Assembly: GCA_946480785.1 (NCBI GenBank)
Contig: CAMLLD010000003.1
Location: 62,001-126,000 of the forward strand
Length of the DNA stretch: 64,000 nt
Source: an uncultured Blastocatellia bacterium
GTDB taxonomy: Bacteria > Acidobacteriota > Blastocatellia > Pyrinomonadales > Pyrinomonadaceae
Direction: 5' to 3'
In this document: positions 1 to 8,144 of the stretch, one piece after another
Layout: each line of letters starts with the position of its first letter
How positions within the stretch are numbered: position 1 is the first letter of the stretch
Translations under genes and position numbers: made by a program
Notes under the pieces: generated by a model
Told to the model about the DNA's origin: nothing
The model's database searches: none
What the model saw: the letters and a program-made list of their open reading frames with translations, nothing else

Positions 1-8
1 AGAGTTAC

Positions 9-356
9 TCAATGGCCTTGAGCATGAACTAAACGACGCAAGCGATCCTGGAAGAGCACTTCCATCTTTCCCGGCTCTATCAATCTTGTTACTTCTCCGA
101 TACCAAACATCTCATGTGTCATGGATTGCCCTGCACGGTACGTGAGTGTCCGGTCATAAGGCGAAGGGGCTTTAATCGACGGGCGAGGCAACGTTCGCGA
201 AGCGAGTTTGAACGCGCTGACTGTGCCGCACTTCGGACAACTCACACGTGAAATCTGTCCGCGTTTATTTACAGACGTCACCGTGTGTCCACGTTCCTCA
301 TCACACATTGCGCAGAACTTATCAGTTCGGTCGCCTATTTTGAATACTTGTTCCAT
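9..356 (-). CDS. Zinc-ribbon protein with a C-terminal CarD/UvrD-like tudor-type domain
   Basis: Small cytoplasmic protein of about 115 residues. Two CxxC pairs (FCAMCDEE and VSCPKCGT) about 22 residues apart form a zinc ribbon in the first 45 residues. The last 45 residues (RAGQSMTHEMFGIGEVTRL and on) resemble the small beta-barrel that ends UvrD and starts CarD-type proteins, which usually bind RNA polymerase or nucleic acid. The frame could open at a TTG at 407, but the ATG at 356 begins the conserved part and has an AGGGA-like sequence before it, so I use it. It lies downstream of the RRM gene, behind a terminator. The exact role is unknown; the nucleic-acid or polymerase link is inferred from domain resemblance. 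Confidence 0.55.
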   Translation of the reverse strand: MEQVFKIGDRTDKFCAMCDEERGHTVTSVNKRGQISRVSCPKCGTVSAFKLASRTLPRPSIKAPSPYDRTLTYRAGQSMTHEMFGIGEVTRLIEPGKMEVLFQDRLRRLVHAQGH

Positions 357-399
357 TGGTTTTCCCTTTCGCGTCGTTTGTAGCCGTTGAGGTTGACTA

Positions 400-447
400 A
401 TGATCAAAAAACAAAAGCCCCCGGGCTAATATTCCCACGGAGGCTTT
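400..447 (-). terminator. Intrinsic terminator of the RRM-protein gene
   Basis: An inverted repeat pairs 414-423 with 438-447 (AAAGCCCCCG / CGGAGGCTTT, one mismatch) around a 14-nt loop. Read on the minus strand it is followed at once by a T-rich run (TTTTGTTTTTT, 413-403). It lies 39 nt after the stop codon of the RRM gene, so it should end that transcript before the zinc-ribbon gene. Confidence 0.75.
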
Positions 448-485
448 GCTGTTAAAACGGTCGCCGGAATGTCCAGCAACAGAAA

Positions 486-806
486 TTAGTAGCGAGAGCG
501 ACCGCCACCACCATTATTGCGGCCTCCACCGAAACCGCCACGACTACCACCGCGCTCTTCGCGAGCCTTGGCTTCGTTCACGTTTAGCGTGCGTCCCCCA
601 ACGTCATGGCCGTTGAACTGCTGAATCGCTGCATTGCCTTCTTCTGTCGACGACATTTCGACGAATGCGAAGCCGCGTGAGCGACCGGTGTCGCGATCTT
701 CAATAACGTTTACCGATTCGACTGTTCCCGCTTGCGAAAACAATTCCTGCAAATCTTCGCGCGAAGTTTGGAACGAAAGATTACCGACATATAGTTTCAT
801 AGACAT
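486..806 (-). CDS. RRM-domain RNA-binding protein with glycine-rich tail
   Basis: Single RNA recognition motif of 106 residues. RNP2 is LYVGNLSF (residues 5-12) and RNP1 is SRGFAFVEM (about residues 44-52); both aromatic positions that stack on RNA are kept. The last 22 residues are a Gly/Arg/Asn-rich tail ending RSRY. This is the layout of the small cold-inducible Rbp proteins of cyanobacteria and other bacteria, which bind single-stranded RNA as chaperones. Two in-frame ATGs (806 and 800) are possible. A GGTAAAGG stretch upstream fits the first. It is monocistronic, with a terminator behind it and a long untranslated leader ahead. Confidence 0.9.
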   Translation of the reverse strand: MSMKLYVGNLSFQTSREDLQELFSQAGTVESVNVIEDRDTGRSRGFAFVEMSSTEEGNAAIQQFNGHDVGGRTLNVNEAKAREERGGSRGGFGGGRNNGGGGRSRY

Positions 807-1368
807 TTTTTGTGTGTACCTTTACCTGCTTTCAGGGGTAAGAAGAGAAGCTTTGAACCAGGTGTGCTTCGACGAAAACGGAACGAGCGAAGAAACGTGC
901 GTTCGAATGCTCAATTGAGCAACTTCTACGGATTTAACAACCAACCTGCCCTCGAATCATGCAAACGCCTAGCTCTCATTAGCGCGGGCGCATAACCGTT
1001 CATGTGCGAGAGAGGAACCGGAGACTACGATGCACTTGTTATCGACTCGGTTGCAGATCACTTGATTAGTCGTGTCTCCCTTGGGCCGATTTCATGACAT
1101 GTAGTTCATTTGTTGAGATTAACCCGAAACTGCCGAGGCTTCTGTGCGCTAGCTCGCTTATCGATTTCTGAGCAGCGATTGCCATCGCTACCAGGCTCAT
1201 CATCATATGTGTGCTGCCGCACGGACATGCCCGAGCTCCGGTTGTACATTGAACCCGAATAAGGTTTTAGATCGAGAATGAAAGTAACTTCGATCAGTTG
1301 AGAGGGCTTTTCGCCCACCTGTTAGACAAGAGATCTAAGGTCGCGTTCAGTTCGCCACAGATGAATTT
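807..1368. other. Non-coding stretch upstream of the RRM gene
   Basis: No convincing gene was found. It must hold the minus-strand promoter of the RRM gene, but I see no clear -35/-10 pair. A perfect 14-bp palindrome TGCTCAATTGAGCA lies at 908-921, about 100 nt upstream of the RRM start, and could be an operator. Beyond about 1000 the base composition drops towards AT. Confidence 0.4.
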
Positions 1369-1752
1369 ATGACAACAATCAGTAATTGTAGAACGCCTTT
1401 TATAATCAGGTTCATAGATACTAAACCGCGGGTCCTCCTGGAGCTCACTAATACGACGGAGATGACGCTTAAGTCCGTTGAGATCCTGACAGTATTTCTG
1501 AAGGACGAAGGGCCAGCCGCGGGCTCTTCGCGTGCGCATATCCGGTTCGACCCTATAAACTCTGTGCAACCGCAGGGAAAAGCCGTCATTTCTCACAGAA
1601 CCTGGATCAATGGCACGCCGGCGAGTGAGGCACAGGATGAAATCGGACGTCTTCAAGTCGTAGCTGGAGCAGTCAAGCCTTATGTCTTGGACATTTCCTG
1701 GGAGGATGTGGATGGAAAGATCCAGTTTCAGAGAATCCCAGTCGGTCACTAG
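1369..1752 (+). CDS. Hypothetical protein, probable beta-sandwich
   Basis: Not recognised. The 127-residue product reads as a real protein: alternating beta-prone segments (LLELTNTTEMTLKSVEIL, HIRFDPINSVQPQGKAVI, VKPYVLDISWEDVDG) like an immunoglobulin-type or similar beta-sandwich, with no signal peptide and no membrane segment. The ribosome site before the ATG is weak, and a stop lies 33 nt upstream, so little extension is possible; it may be the end of a longer ancestral gene. It sits 13 nt ahead of the next unknown gene on the same strand, suggesting a pair. The antisense frame at 1294-1854 is cysteine-rich and uneven, so I judge it a shadow. Confidence 0.4.
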   Translation: MTTISNCRTPFIIRFIDTKPRVLLELTNTTEMTLKSVEILTVFLKDEGPAAGSSRAHIRFDPINSVQPQGKAVISHRTWINGTPASEAQDEIGRLQVVAGAVKPYVLDISWEDVDGKIQFQRIPVGH

Positions 1753-1765
1753 TTTGGAATAATTC

Positions 1766-2254
1766 ATGTTGTACCCGCAGTTGGAACAAAGGTTACAAGC
1801 GTCAAAGCAGGCAGTGAATAGAGCCACGAGCGAGAGCATCGTTAAGCAGTGCAAAGAGTATCTTGCGCTACTCGCCGAATATCGAAGCCAGCTTTACGAA
1901 CTGCAGGGAACGCCTGGTTCAAATCAACAGTCCGCATCCCCTTCCCTGTCCGAAGAAGTTCCGGATCGGAAAACGATTCGTGAAGCGATAGAGAGAACTA
2001 CGCGGGAGCGAAATACAACCCAACTGCTTCTGCTCTCGTTCACTACGGTTAGTGGTTATGAGGCAGTGGAGCTATTTAACCGGCGGAACTACGGAGGCCA
2101 TGACGATTGGGAACTGCGGGCCAGCGGAGTTAAGTTTCGTGGCGGAGACAATGGCGATCTGATGACGGTACAGGAAGCCGTTGACCTTGCCAGCCTGCTT
2201 CGACGAGAAGACCACCTCGCACAAAACGCTTCTGAATGCTCCCCTGGTGATTAA
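1766..2254 (+). CDS. Hypothetical protein
   Basis: Not recognised; 162 residues. Residues 1-50 are helical and charged (QLEQRLQASKQAVNRATSES), likely a short coiled coil. A Ser/Pro-rich linker follows, then a mixed C-terminal half (TTVSGYEAVELFNRRNYGGH). There is no signal peptide. It follows the previous unknown gene after 13 nt, so both are probably one transcript. Together they form a lower-GC block that ends close to a tRNA 3' fragment, which hints at acquired DNA. Confidence 0.4.
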   Translation: MLYPQLEQRLQASKQAVNRATSESIVKQCKEYLALLAEYRSQLYELQGTPGSNQQSASPSLSEEVPDRKTIREAIERTTRERNTTQLLLLSFTTVSGYEAVELFNRRNYGGHDDWELRASGVKFRGGDNGDLMTVQEAVDLASLLRREDHLAQNASECSPGD

Positions 2255-2495
2255 TTTTTAATGCCGTCAAGTAGGCTTGTAGCTGGAAGAACATCAGCAC
2301 TGCCACCCAAATCACAAATTGTCAGGCCAAGCAGGTGACGGTGGCTTCGTTACCACCAGCCTAATTCACCTATTGTTAGTAGCAGCGGTGGCGATTCTTG
2401 CACTTAATCTCTTGAGGCAGTACCGGAATCCGGTATAAACGCAACAGAGAAGTTACTGCGTCGGACCTGCTCAAACGATCGTTCCTCCGCTGAAA
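2255..2495. other. Intergenic, no clear gene
   Basis: No supported gene. A 39-codon frame at 2319-2438 (TTG start) would end in a hydrophobic segment but has no ribosome site. The stretch leads into the tRNA-like fragment at 2496-2527. Confidence 0.4.
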
Positions 2496-2527
2496 ATGGG
2501 TCGCAGGTTCGAGTCCTGCTCGGCTCA
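2496..2527 (+). other. tRNA 3'-end fragment (T arm plus acceptor strand), possible att remnant
   Basis: GCAGG-TTCGAGT-CCTGC at 2503-2519 is a canonical T arm with a TTCGA loop, followed by a 7-nt acceptor-like strand TCGGCTC and an A (2520-2527). The matching 5' acceptor strand GAGCCGA and the D and anticodon arms are not found in the preceding 80 nt, so this is not a complete tRNA gene. Such 3' tRNA pieces are typical of attachment sites left by integrases that insert in tRNA genes. No integrase gene is visible nearby. Confidence 0.5.
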
Positions 2528-2563
2528 AATCCCTTTTGAAGTGTCCCTTTGTAGTTACCGCTC

Positions 2564-2806
2564 TTAGTGATCCACGCCGCGGCCGGTTTTCTGTTGTAAC
2601 TCGTCGATTCGCTTCGACGCTTCCGCCTTCGTCAAGTTGAGATCGACCTCTTCGCCGGCTTCCTCGGCCAGGGTCTGGAGGTAGGAGCGTTGGGCGCCGG
2701 TCATTTCTTCGTCGCCGGTTTTCCAGTCGTCGGGATCTTTGATCATGTTTGAGTTTTCAGTGTTGTCGATAGTGTCGTTGCGTTGTGCTGCTGTCCCCTT
2801 GCTCAT
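2564..2806 (-). CDS. DUF3072 family small protein
   Basis: 80-residue protein matching the DUF3072 pattern: DPDDWKTGDEEMTGAQRSYLQ, then TLAEEAGEE, then LTKAEASKRIDELQQKTGRG. The function of the family is unknown; it is small, soluble and acidic. The frame could start at TTG 2827, but the ATG at 2806 has a GGAGGG ribosome site about 11 nt upstream, which decides the start. It is monocistronic and faces the tRNA fragment. Confidence 0.8.
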   Translation of the reverse strand: MSKGTAAQRNDTIDNTENSNMIKDPDDWKTGDEEMTGAQRSYLQTLAEEAGEEVDLNLTKAEASKRIDELQQKTGRGVDH

Positions 2807-2941
2807 TTTGTCTAAAACCCTCCGCAATAATCGATGATGACCTACGGCTGCTATGTTTCCAGCCTTGTTTCACCAAACTGTTTCAGAAGTGCAACACGAT
2901 TTCAGCAGTAGGCAACACGCGGGCGCACCAAGCGGGAGTTT

Positions 2942-3676
2942 CTACATCACGTCGCGTCTCACAAACTCCCAACAACCCAGGAGCGCTGCGACAACTCCGC
3001 CGCCGGCGCCGAGTATAAGTGCGGTGGTGAAACGGGTTTCGGTGAACGTGTTCAGCGGTAACAGCCAGGGGTAATACTTTCCGACGGCCGCTCCGGCGGC
3101 GAACAGCGCGAAGAACGTCCCACCAATGCCCGCGCCGAGTGCGATCGCGAAACCCGCCCAGCGAACGCTGATCCACGTATGGATCGCGACGATCAACCAC
3201 GCCGCTAACCACACCAGCAACGCATGCTTTGCGATCCACCAGTACGGAGCGGGGCCAACGTTTGCCAGTTCAGGTTTGAAAGAAGTCGCGACGACTCCGA
3301 CGATCACGGTCATCAAGGCGAGGACCAATGTGCTGATCAGGACCAACACCTGGGCCACGACAAACTTCGACAAGTAAACAGAGTGACGCGGAACCGGCAG
3401 CGCGAAAATGTGCTTCCATTGCTTGTCGGAGTGTTCGATGCCGTTGAGCAGCGCGGTTTCGAGCGTGATGAGCAGCGGCATCATGAAGACGGCCCAGATT
3501 TGCAGCGAGTTCGTCGCATGCGTTTGCCACAAGTCGGCGGGCGCTTTCTTCGTTCGCCAGATGACAAAGAATTGCAGCAGCGCCACGAACAAAGGCATGA
3601 CGAAGATCACGCGAAACGCGAGCGTACGCTTCAACTTCAACAACTCCGCGTGCAATGCGCGCAACAGTGACATCAA
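2942..3676 (-). CDS. ABC-2 type transporter permease
   Basis: Integral membrane subunit of an ABC exporter, 244 residues. Six hydrophobic segments can be seen (about residues 20-40, 60-80, 105-135, 145-170, 175-195, 215-235). The cytoplasmic N-terminus (LLRALHAELLKLKRTLAFR) is typical of ABC-2/lantibiotic-immunity permeases. It overlaps the upstream ATPase gene by 4 nt (ATGA), so the two are co-translated. The substrate cannot be read from the sequence; antibiotic or peptide export is common for BcrAB-like pairs. Confidence 0.9.
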   Translation of the reverse strand: MMSLLRALHAELLKLKRTLAFRVIFVMPLFVALLQFFVIWRTKKAPADLWQTHATNSLQIWAVFMMPLLITLETALLNGIEHSDKQWKHIFALPVPRHSVYLSKFVVAQVLVLISTLVLALMTVIVGVVATSFKPELANVGPAPYWWIAKHALLVWLAAWLIVAIHTWISVRWAGFAIALGAGIGGTFFALFAAGAAVGKYYPWLLPLNTFTETRFTTALILGAGGGVVAALLGCWEFVRRDVM

Positions 3677-4602
3677 CCGGTTCTCCTCGCCGCTTGACCA
3701 TCGGTCAACGTCAGAAAAATGTCTTCGAGCGAATGCTGTGAGACTGCGAGATGAAACACGTCCACACGATGGTCCAACAACAGCCGGTTAATCTTCACCG
3801 CATCCGACGGGCCATTTGCCCTAACACTCAACAATCCGTCGCGACGACCGACATTCCAACCCGCCTGCATCAAACAGTCGATCGCCGCCTCGGGTTGATG
3901 CACTCCGACTCGCAGCTCTGTCTGTTGTTTTTTCTGCAACTCCGCCAGCGTGCCCTGAAAGAGCAGCTTGCTTTCATGAATGATGCCGATGTGGTCCGCA
4001 ATCTGCTCCACTTCGCCGAGCAGATGACTCGACAGGAAAACCGTCACGCCAAACTCTTTCGGCAGACGACGAATCAAGTCGCGCATCTCGTGAATGCCGG
4101 CCGGGTCCAAACCATTCGTCGGCTCGTCGAGAATGAGCAGTTGCGGTTTGTTGAGTAGGGCCAAAGCCAAACCGAGACGCTGGCGCATGCCGAGTGAATA
4201 TTCGCGCACACGACGATCGGCATCGCGCGTGAGTTTGATCGTCTCGAGCGCGACGTCGATCAAGCGACGTGACGAACCGAGCAGGCGTCGCGTTACCTCA
4301 AGGTTTTCCCTGCCGGTGAGATGCGGATAAAGCGAGGGCGCTTCAACGAGTGCACCTACACGACTCATCAACGCGCGATGGTTCGACTTCAACGACTCGC
4401 CAAACAAACGCACTTCACCCGCATCCGGCCGAATCAACCCGAGCAGCATTCGAATCGCAGTGGTCTTCCCGGCGCCGTTTGGACCAAGAAATCCATACAC
4501 GCCCGCCTTCGGCACCAACAGATTCAGATCGCTCACTGCGACGTGCGATCCGAAACGCCGACTCAGCGCGCGGGTTTCGATCAGATGTTCGCTTTCGGCC
4601 AT
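3673..4602 (-). CDS. ABC transporter ATP-binding protein (BcrA-like)
   Basis: 309-residue ATPase partner of the ABC-2 permease that follows. Walker A is GPNGAGKTT (about residues 40-48), the signature is YSLGMRQRLGLALAL, Walker B LLILDEPTNGLDP, and the H-loop FLSSHLLGEV. The roughly 90-residue C-terminal extension is usual for the BcrA/CcmA-type exporters. The gene starts the two-gene operon; the next gene upstream is the WD40 gene, whose stop lies 38 nt away on the same strand. Confidence 0.93.
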   Translation of the reverse strand: MAESEHLIETRALSRRFGSHVAVSDLNLLVPKAGVYGFLGPNGAGKTTAIRMLLGLIRPDAGEVRLFGESLKSNHRALMSRVGALVEAPSLYPHLTGRENLEVTRRLLGSSRRLIDVALETIKLTRDADRRVREYSLGMRQRLGLALALLNKPQLLILDEPTNGLDPAGIHEMRDLIRRLPKEFGVTVFLSSHLLGEVEQIADHIGIIHESKLLFQGTLAELQKKQQTELRVGVHQPEAAIDCLMQAGWNVGRRDGLLSVRANGPSDAVKINRLLLDHRVDVFHLAVSQHSLEDIFLTLTDGQAARRTG

Positions 4603-4640
4603 CTGTGAGTAAACGCCGATGAGAAAAGTTTATTAACGCG

Positions 4641-6515
4641 TCAACGCAGGATGCGGTCGAGTTTGCCGCTGGGGATGTTCCAGAGGACGACGGCGGCGTT
4701 GCCGCTGCCGGTGGCGAGGGTTTGGCCGTCGGGGGAGAAGGCGACGGAGGTGACGGTTACGTCGTGGCCTTTGAGGGTTCGTTTTATTCTGCCCGAAGGA
4801 ATGTCCCAGAGGATCGCGGTGCGATCGTCGCCGCCGCTGGCGAGTGTTTGTCCGTCCGGTGAGAAGGCGAGCGCGTTGACCGTGTCCTGGTGTTTTCGTA
4901 GTTCGAATTGCAGCGCGCCTGTTTTCAGATCCCACACGCCGATTGAGTAATCAGCGCGTGCAGCGGCGAACAGATGTCCGGCAGGATCGATTGCCACCGC
5001 CGTTATCTTCTGTTCCGCATCAATCGTCCTGATCACCGCGCGCGTTTTTGCGTCGTGAATCTTGATCTGACCAGTCTCATTTTGCGCTTCGGCGATAAAA
5101 CGTTCGCTCGCAACGCTGGTCAACCCGTCAGCAACAGGCTCCTGCCGCGAAATCCGGTTCTTCAACTCGCCAGTGCGCACGTCCCAAACCCTGATTCCCT
5201 CACCCGGTATCTCCGCCGAGACACTCGTCCCGTCCGCTGAAAACGTCACCGCTAGCGCGCGGTTCGCCGACAGTAGGAAACGACTGCGCCGCATCGAGTC
5301 GTTCTCATCAGCTTCAGTCGGCGCGAACGCATACCTCACGTCAAACGTCTTTGCATCTCTCAGCTCCACGTCAGAACCGGACTGCAACACGACCGCGTCC
5401 TGACTGTGAATGAGCGTCAACGACGAGACCGCTTGATCCGCGTGCACGTTGAATTTGCCGAGACGATTCTCGCGCAGGTCCCACATCTTCACCGTGCCAA
5501 CCGCGCCTTCCGGCTCGTACTGCAAACTTCCGATCAGCAACGCGCGTCCTTCCGCTGCAAACTGCAAACACGCAATCGAATCGTTCTTGCCTTTCAGTTT
5601 GTTGAGCGACTTACCCGTCGCTGCATCCCAAAGAGTGATCTCGCTCTCACCGCCGGGCATACGTCCTTTGGTACTCGCCACAGCGAGTGTGCGCCCGTCT
5701 TCGGAAAACGCGATCGCCGTGGGCCAACCATTCAGCTTCTTCAACGACAAGGTTTTCCTGCCGGTCGCAACATCCCATACATTCACTTGTTCAGCAACGA
5801 GCGCAGCGACCTTCGTTCCGTCAGACGAAAACACCGGACGCTCGAGCCGTCCAAATAGCATCGCGGAAAAACCGCGCAGACTCTTGCTCGCATCCTCGAG
5901 CTTCACTCTGCGCTGGCCGGTTTGTGCGTCGAGCAGTCTTAAATCCGTTTCTTCCTGGTTGACGAAACCCGAAATGATCCGGCGCTGGTTCATAGCGCCC
6001 AGTTCGCTGATGTCTGTTAGTTGTCGTTCGGTGCGGCGCTCGACCAACGCGAGCAATTCTCCGCTCGGCGACCACGTCGCCTCCATGCTGCGCACGCCTT
6101 CGTTACCGACCGAGACCTTTTTAATGAACTCACCGGTCTGCGCGTTCCACCACTTGAGCTCGCCGTAAACTTTCTCCTCGCGATCTTTCACCGACGATTG
6201 GATCTTCGACTCGCGATACTCCGTGCTGGCGGTGATCAGCGAACCGCCGTCGCGCGAAAACGTGAGCGACCACACCGGGCCGTCGAAACCGCTGATCGTG
6301 TGCTGCAACGCGCCGGTCTGTGTGTTCCACAACTCGACGCGGCCGTAACGCTTCGCCGCGCTGCTGCTCCCGCGTGCGACCGCGACAGTGTTTCCGTCCG
6401 GCGAGACCGCGACCGCGACGGGCGACGTGTTATCTGGTGGCTCTGGGAAGCGACGCCGCTGGGCCGCAGCGGTTATCGAGAGGAGGAATACGAAAAACAA
6501 TACCTTGAAAAGCAT
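4641..6515 (-). CDS. Secreted WD40-repeat beta-propeller protein
   Basis: 624-residue protein made almost wholly of WD40 repeats. Typical units are VAVSPDGNTVAVARG, LWNTQTGALQHTI, VWSLTFSRDGG and, at the end, AFSPDGQTLASGGDDRTAILWDI and AFSPDGQTLATGSGNAAVVLWNI. The ATG at 6515 gives a good signal peptide (MLFKVLFFVFLLSITAAAQ), so I prefer it to the longer frame that runs into the upstream gene. WD40 propellers act as binding platforms; the partner is unknown. It is the third gene of a metallophosphoesterase-GNAT-WD40 operon, 10 nt after the GNAT stop. Confidence 0.85.
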   Translation of the reverse strand: MLFKVLFFVFLLSITAAAQRRRFPEPPDNTSPVAVAVSPDGNTVAVARGSSSAAKRYGRVELWNTQTGALQHTISGFDGPVWSLTFSRDGGSLITASTEYRESKIQSSVKDREEKVYGELKWWNAQTGEFIKKVSVGNEGVRSMEATWSPSGELLALVERRTERQLTDISELGAMNQRRIISGFVNQEETDLRLLDAQTGQRRVKLEDASKSLRGFSAMLFGRLERPVFSSDGTKVAALVAEQVNVWDVATGRKTLSLKKLNGWPTAIAFSEDGRTLAVASTKGRMPGGESEITLWDAATGKSLNKLKGKNDSIACLQFAAEGRALLIGSLQYEPEGAVGTVKMWDLRENRLGKFNVHADQAVSSLTLIHSQDAVVLQSGSDVELRDAKTFDVRYAFAPTEADENDSMRRSRFLLSANRALAVTFSADGTSVSAEIPGEGIRVWDVRTGELKNRISRQEPVADGLTSVASERFIAEAQNETGQIKIHDAKTRAVIRTIDAEQKITAVAIDPAGHLFAAARADYSIGVWDLKTGALQFELRKHQDTVNALAFSPDGQTLASGGDDRTAILWDIPSGRIKRTLKGHDVTVTSVAFSPDGQTLATGSGNAAVVLWNIPSGKLDRILR

Positions 6516-6525
6516 ACTTGGAGGA

Positions 6526-7080
6526 CTATACCTTGCCGCCCTCGCGGATTGCGAGTTCCTTATACATGACCGTAGTGCCTTCGAGTTCCGCAGCATCCGG
6601 GCGCACCGAGAAGCGCGGAATCACGCCGACGCGCACGTAACCGAGCGAAGCATAGAGTTGTTCGGCTGCGTTGCTGGCGGTGTCGAGTGTCAACAACGTG
6701 CGCTTCGCGTCGCGTGCCTGATCTTCGATCGCGAGCATCAGCGCGCGGGCGATGCCGCTGCGGCGCACCGAAGGATGAACGAGCAGTTTCTTGATCTCGC
6801 CGCGATGTGGTTGGTTCTGCGGCGTCGCGAGATCGAGTTGCACCGTGCCGACGATGTGGTCATCACGACGCGCGATCAGCACGCGGCACGTTCCCGCGTT
6901 CACGGTAGGAAAAACTCTGTCGCGCCAAAACGCCGTCGCGTCACTGCGTGAGAACGGCAGAATGAAACTGACCGACGCGCCGGCATGAACGCAGTCGTGC
7001 AACAGCACGCCGAGCGAAGCGACGTCTGCGTCGAGATGATCCCGATCGGGTTGCCAGCGTTCGATGTGAAAAGGTTTCAT
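6526..7080 (-). CDS. GNAT family N-acetyltransferase
   Basis: 184-residue acetyl-CoA-dependent acetyltransferase. The acetyl-CoA pyrophosphate loop region is KLLVHPSVRRSGIARALM (Q/RxxGxG/A type). A strand-and-helix pattern follows (LLTLDTASNAAEQLYASLGY) with the usual YxxxGF/Y motif near the C-terminus. The substrate is unknown. A GTG at 7089 is an alternative start; the ATG at 7080 begins the conserved fold. It lies between the metallophosphoesterase and WD40 genes with gaps of about 10-18 nt. Confidence 0.88.
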   Translation of the reverse strand: MKPFHIERWQPDRDHLDADVASLGVLLHDCVHAGASVSFILPFSRSDATAFWRDRVFPTVNAGTCRVLIARRDDHIVGTVQLDLATPQNQPHRGEIKKLLVHPSVRRSGIARALMLAIEDQARDAKRTLLTLDTASNAAEQLYASLGYVRVGVIPRFSVRPDAAELEGTTVMYKELAIREGGKV

Positions 7081-7098
7081 CACAAACACACCCGCGGT

Positions 7099-8052
7099 TC
7101 AGCTTCGCGACTTAACAACGAGCAAAACGATCTCAGGCGGCACACCGAAGCGAACCGGAACGATGCTCGTGCCGATTCCCGTCGTCACGAAGAGATCGTG
7201 TCCGTTCTCCACGACGTGGCCCAATTCATAACGCTCACCATAGCGCGACGACTCCACTACCGATCCGATCAAAGGGAACCTGACCTGGCCGCCGTGCGTG
7301 TGACCGGCGAGCAGCAAATTCACACGCTGCGGCACTTCGGGAAAGATGTCGGGATTGTGCGTGAGCGCGATCACAGGCGCGTCTTGCGGCACTTGCGCGA
7401 TCGTCTCATCGATGGCTTGTGGCTGCGTCCAAAGATCGGCGAGACCAACGAGCCACAAGCGCGTGCCGCGCACGACGATGCTGTCGACCTGGTTCTCGAG
7501 CACCTTGATACCGTTCGCTTCCAACGCCCGGCGCACCTTCAGGCCGTTGTACCACCAGTCGTGATTGCCGAGCACCGAATAGACGCCAAACGGCGCGTGC
7601 AAGTCTTTCAAAATCGGCGCAAACACTTCCGGCTCGACTCGATGACTCGTGCGCCCGTTACCCGTGATGTAGTCGCCGAGAATGACGATCACGTCCGGTT
7701 GGAGTTGGTTCGTGCGCGCGACGATCATGCGCAGTTTTCGTTCGTCGATGAATGCGGAGCCGACATGAAGATCTGAAAGCACCGCGATCTTCAAACCCGA
7801 CAATCCCGTGGGCCAGCGATCGAGATCGATCGTCTCGTGGCGCACAACCAGGCGGTTCGGTTCGATGAAGAACGCCCAGCCAACCACGCCACATACCACC
7901 AACAGAATCACGGCGAGCGCTATGCGCAATCGTCTCAGCAAGAGCGGACTGCGATCCCACTTCGTCACTTTCGCTGGACGGCGTATGTCGTTGATGAGAA
8001 AGAGCAACAGGCCAAGGAAGATGGCTATGGTTACGACGAACGCGACGCTCAT
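7099..8052 (-). CDS. Membrane-anchored metallophosphoesterase (YkuE-like)
   Basis: 317 residues. Two N-terminal hydrophobic segments (about 3-22 and 40-62) anchor a calcineurin-type phosphoesterase domain. The metal-binding motifs are all present in order: VLSDLHVG (DxH), LGDYITG (GD), LGNHDWW (GNHD), LTHNPDIF and AGHTHGGQ (GHxH). Relatives cleave lipid pyrophosphate or phosphodiester bonds at the membrane. It is the first gene of the operon continuing to the GNAT and WD40 genes, and diverges from the M48 peptidase gene 92 nt away; the shared intergenic region should hold both promoters. Confidence 0.92.
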   Translation of the reverse strand: MSVAFVVTIAIFLGLLLFLINDIRRPAKVTKWDRSPLLLRRLRIALAVILLVVCGVVGWAFFIEPNRLVVRHETIDLDRWPTGLSGLKIAVLSDLHVGSAFIDERKLRMIVARTNQLQPDVIVILGDYITGNGRTSHRVEPEVFAPILKDLHAPFGVYSVLGNHDWWYNGLKVRRALEANGIKVLENQVDSIVVRGTRLWLVGLADLWTQPQAIDETIAQVPQDAPVIALTHNPDIFPEVPQRVNLLLAGHTHGGQVRFPLIGSVVESSRYGERYELGHVVENGHDLFVTTGIGTSIVPVRFGVPPEIVLLVVKSRS

Positions 8053-8144
8053 ACTTGATCTGACACGAAGTCTAACGGTAAGCTCGGGGAGCCCAGTAGC
8101 CGTCGGCTCTTACTGTCTCACGCTTTGCGACAGAGTCAAAATTC

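Noticed and set aside
1294..1854. 186-residue minus-strand ORF, cysteine-rich
   Set aside because: It runs antisense to the two better plus-strand frames; composition is uneven and no family pattern is visible.
2319..2438. 39-codon TTG frame ending in a hydrophobic helix
   Set aside because: No ribosome site and no ATG or GTG start; too weak to call.
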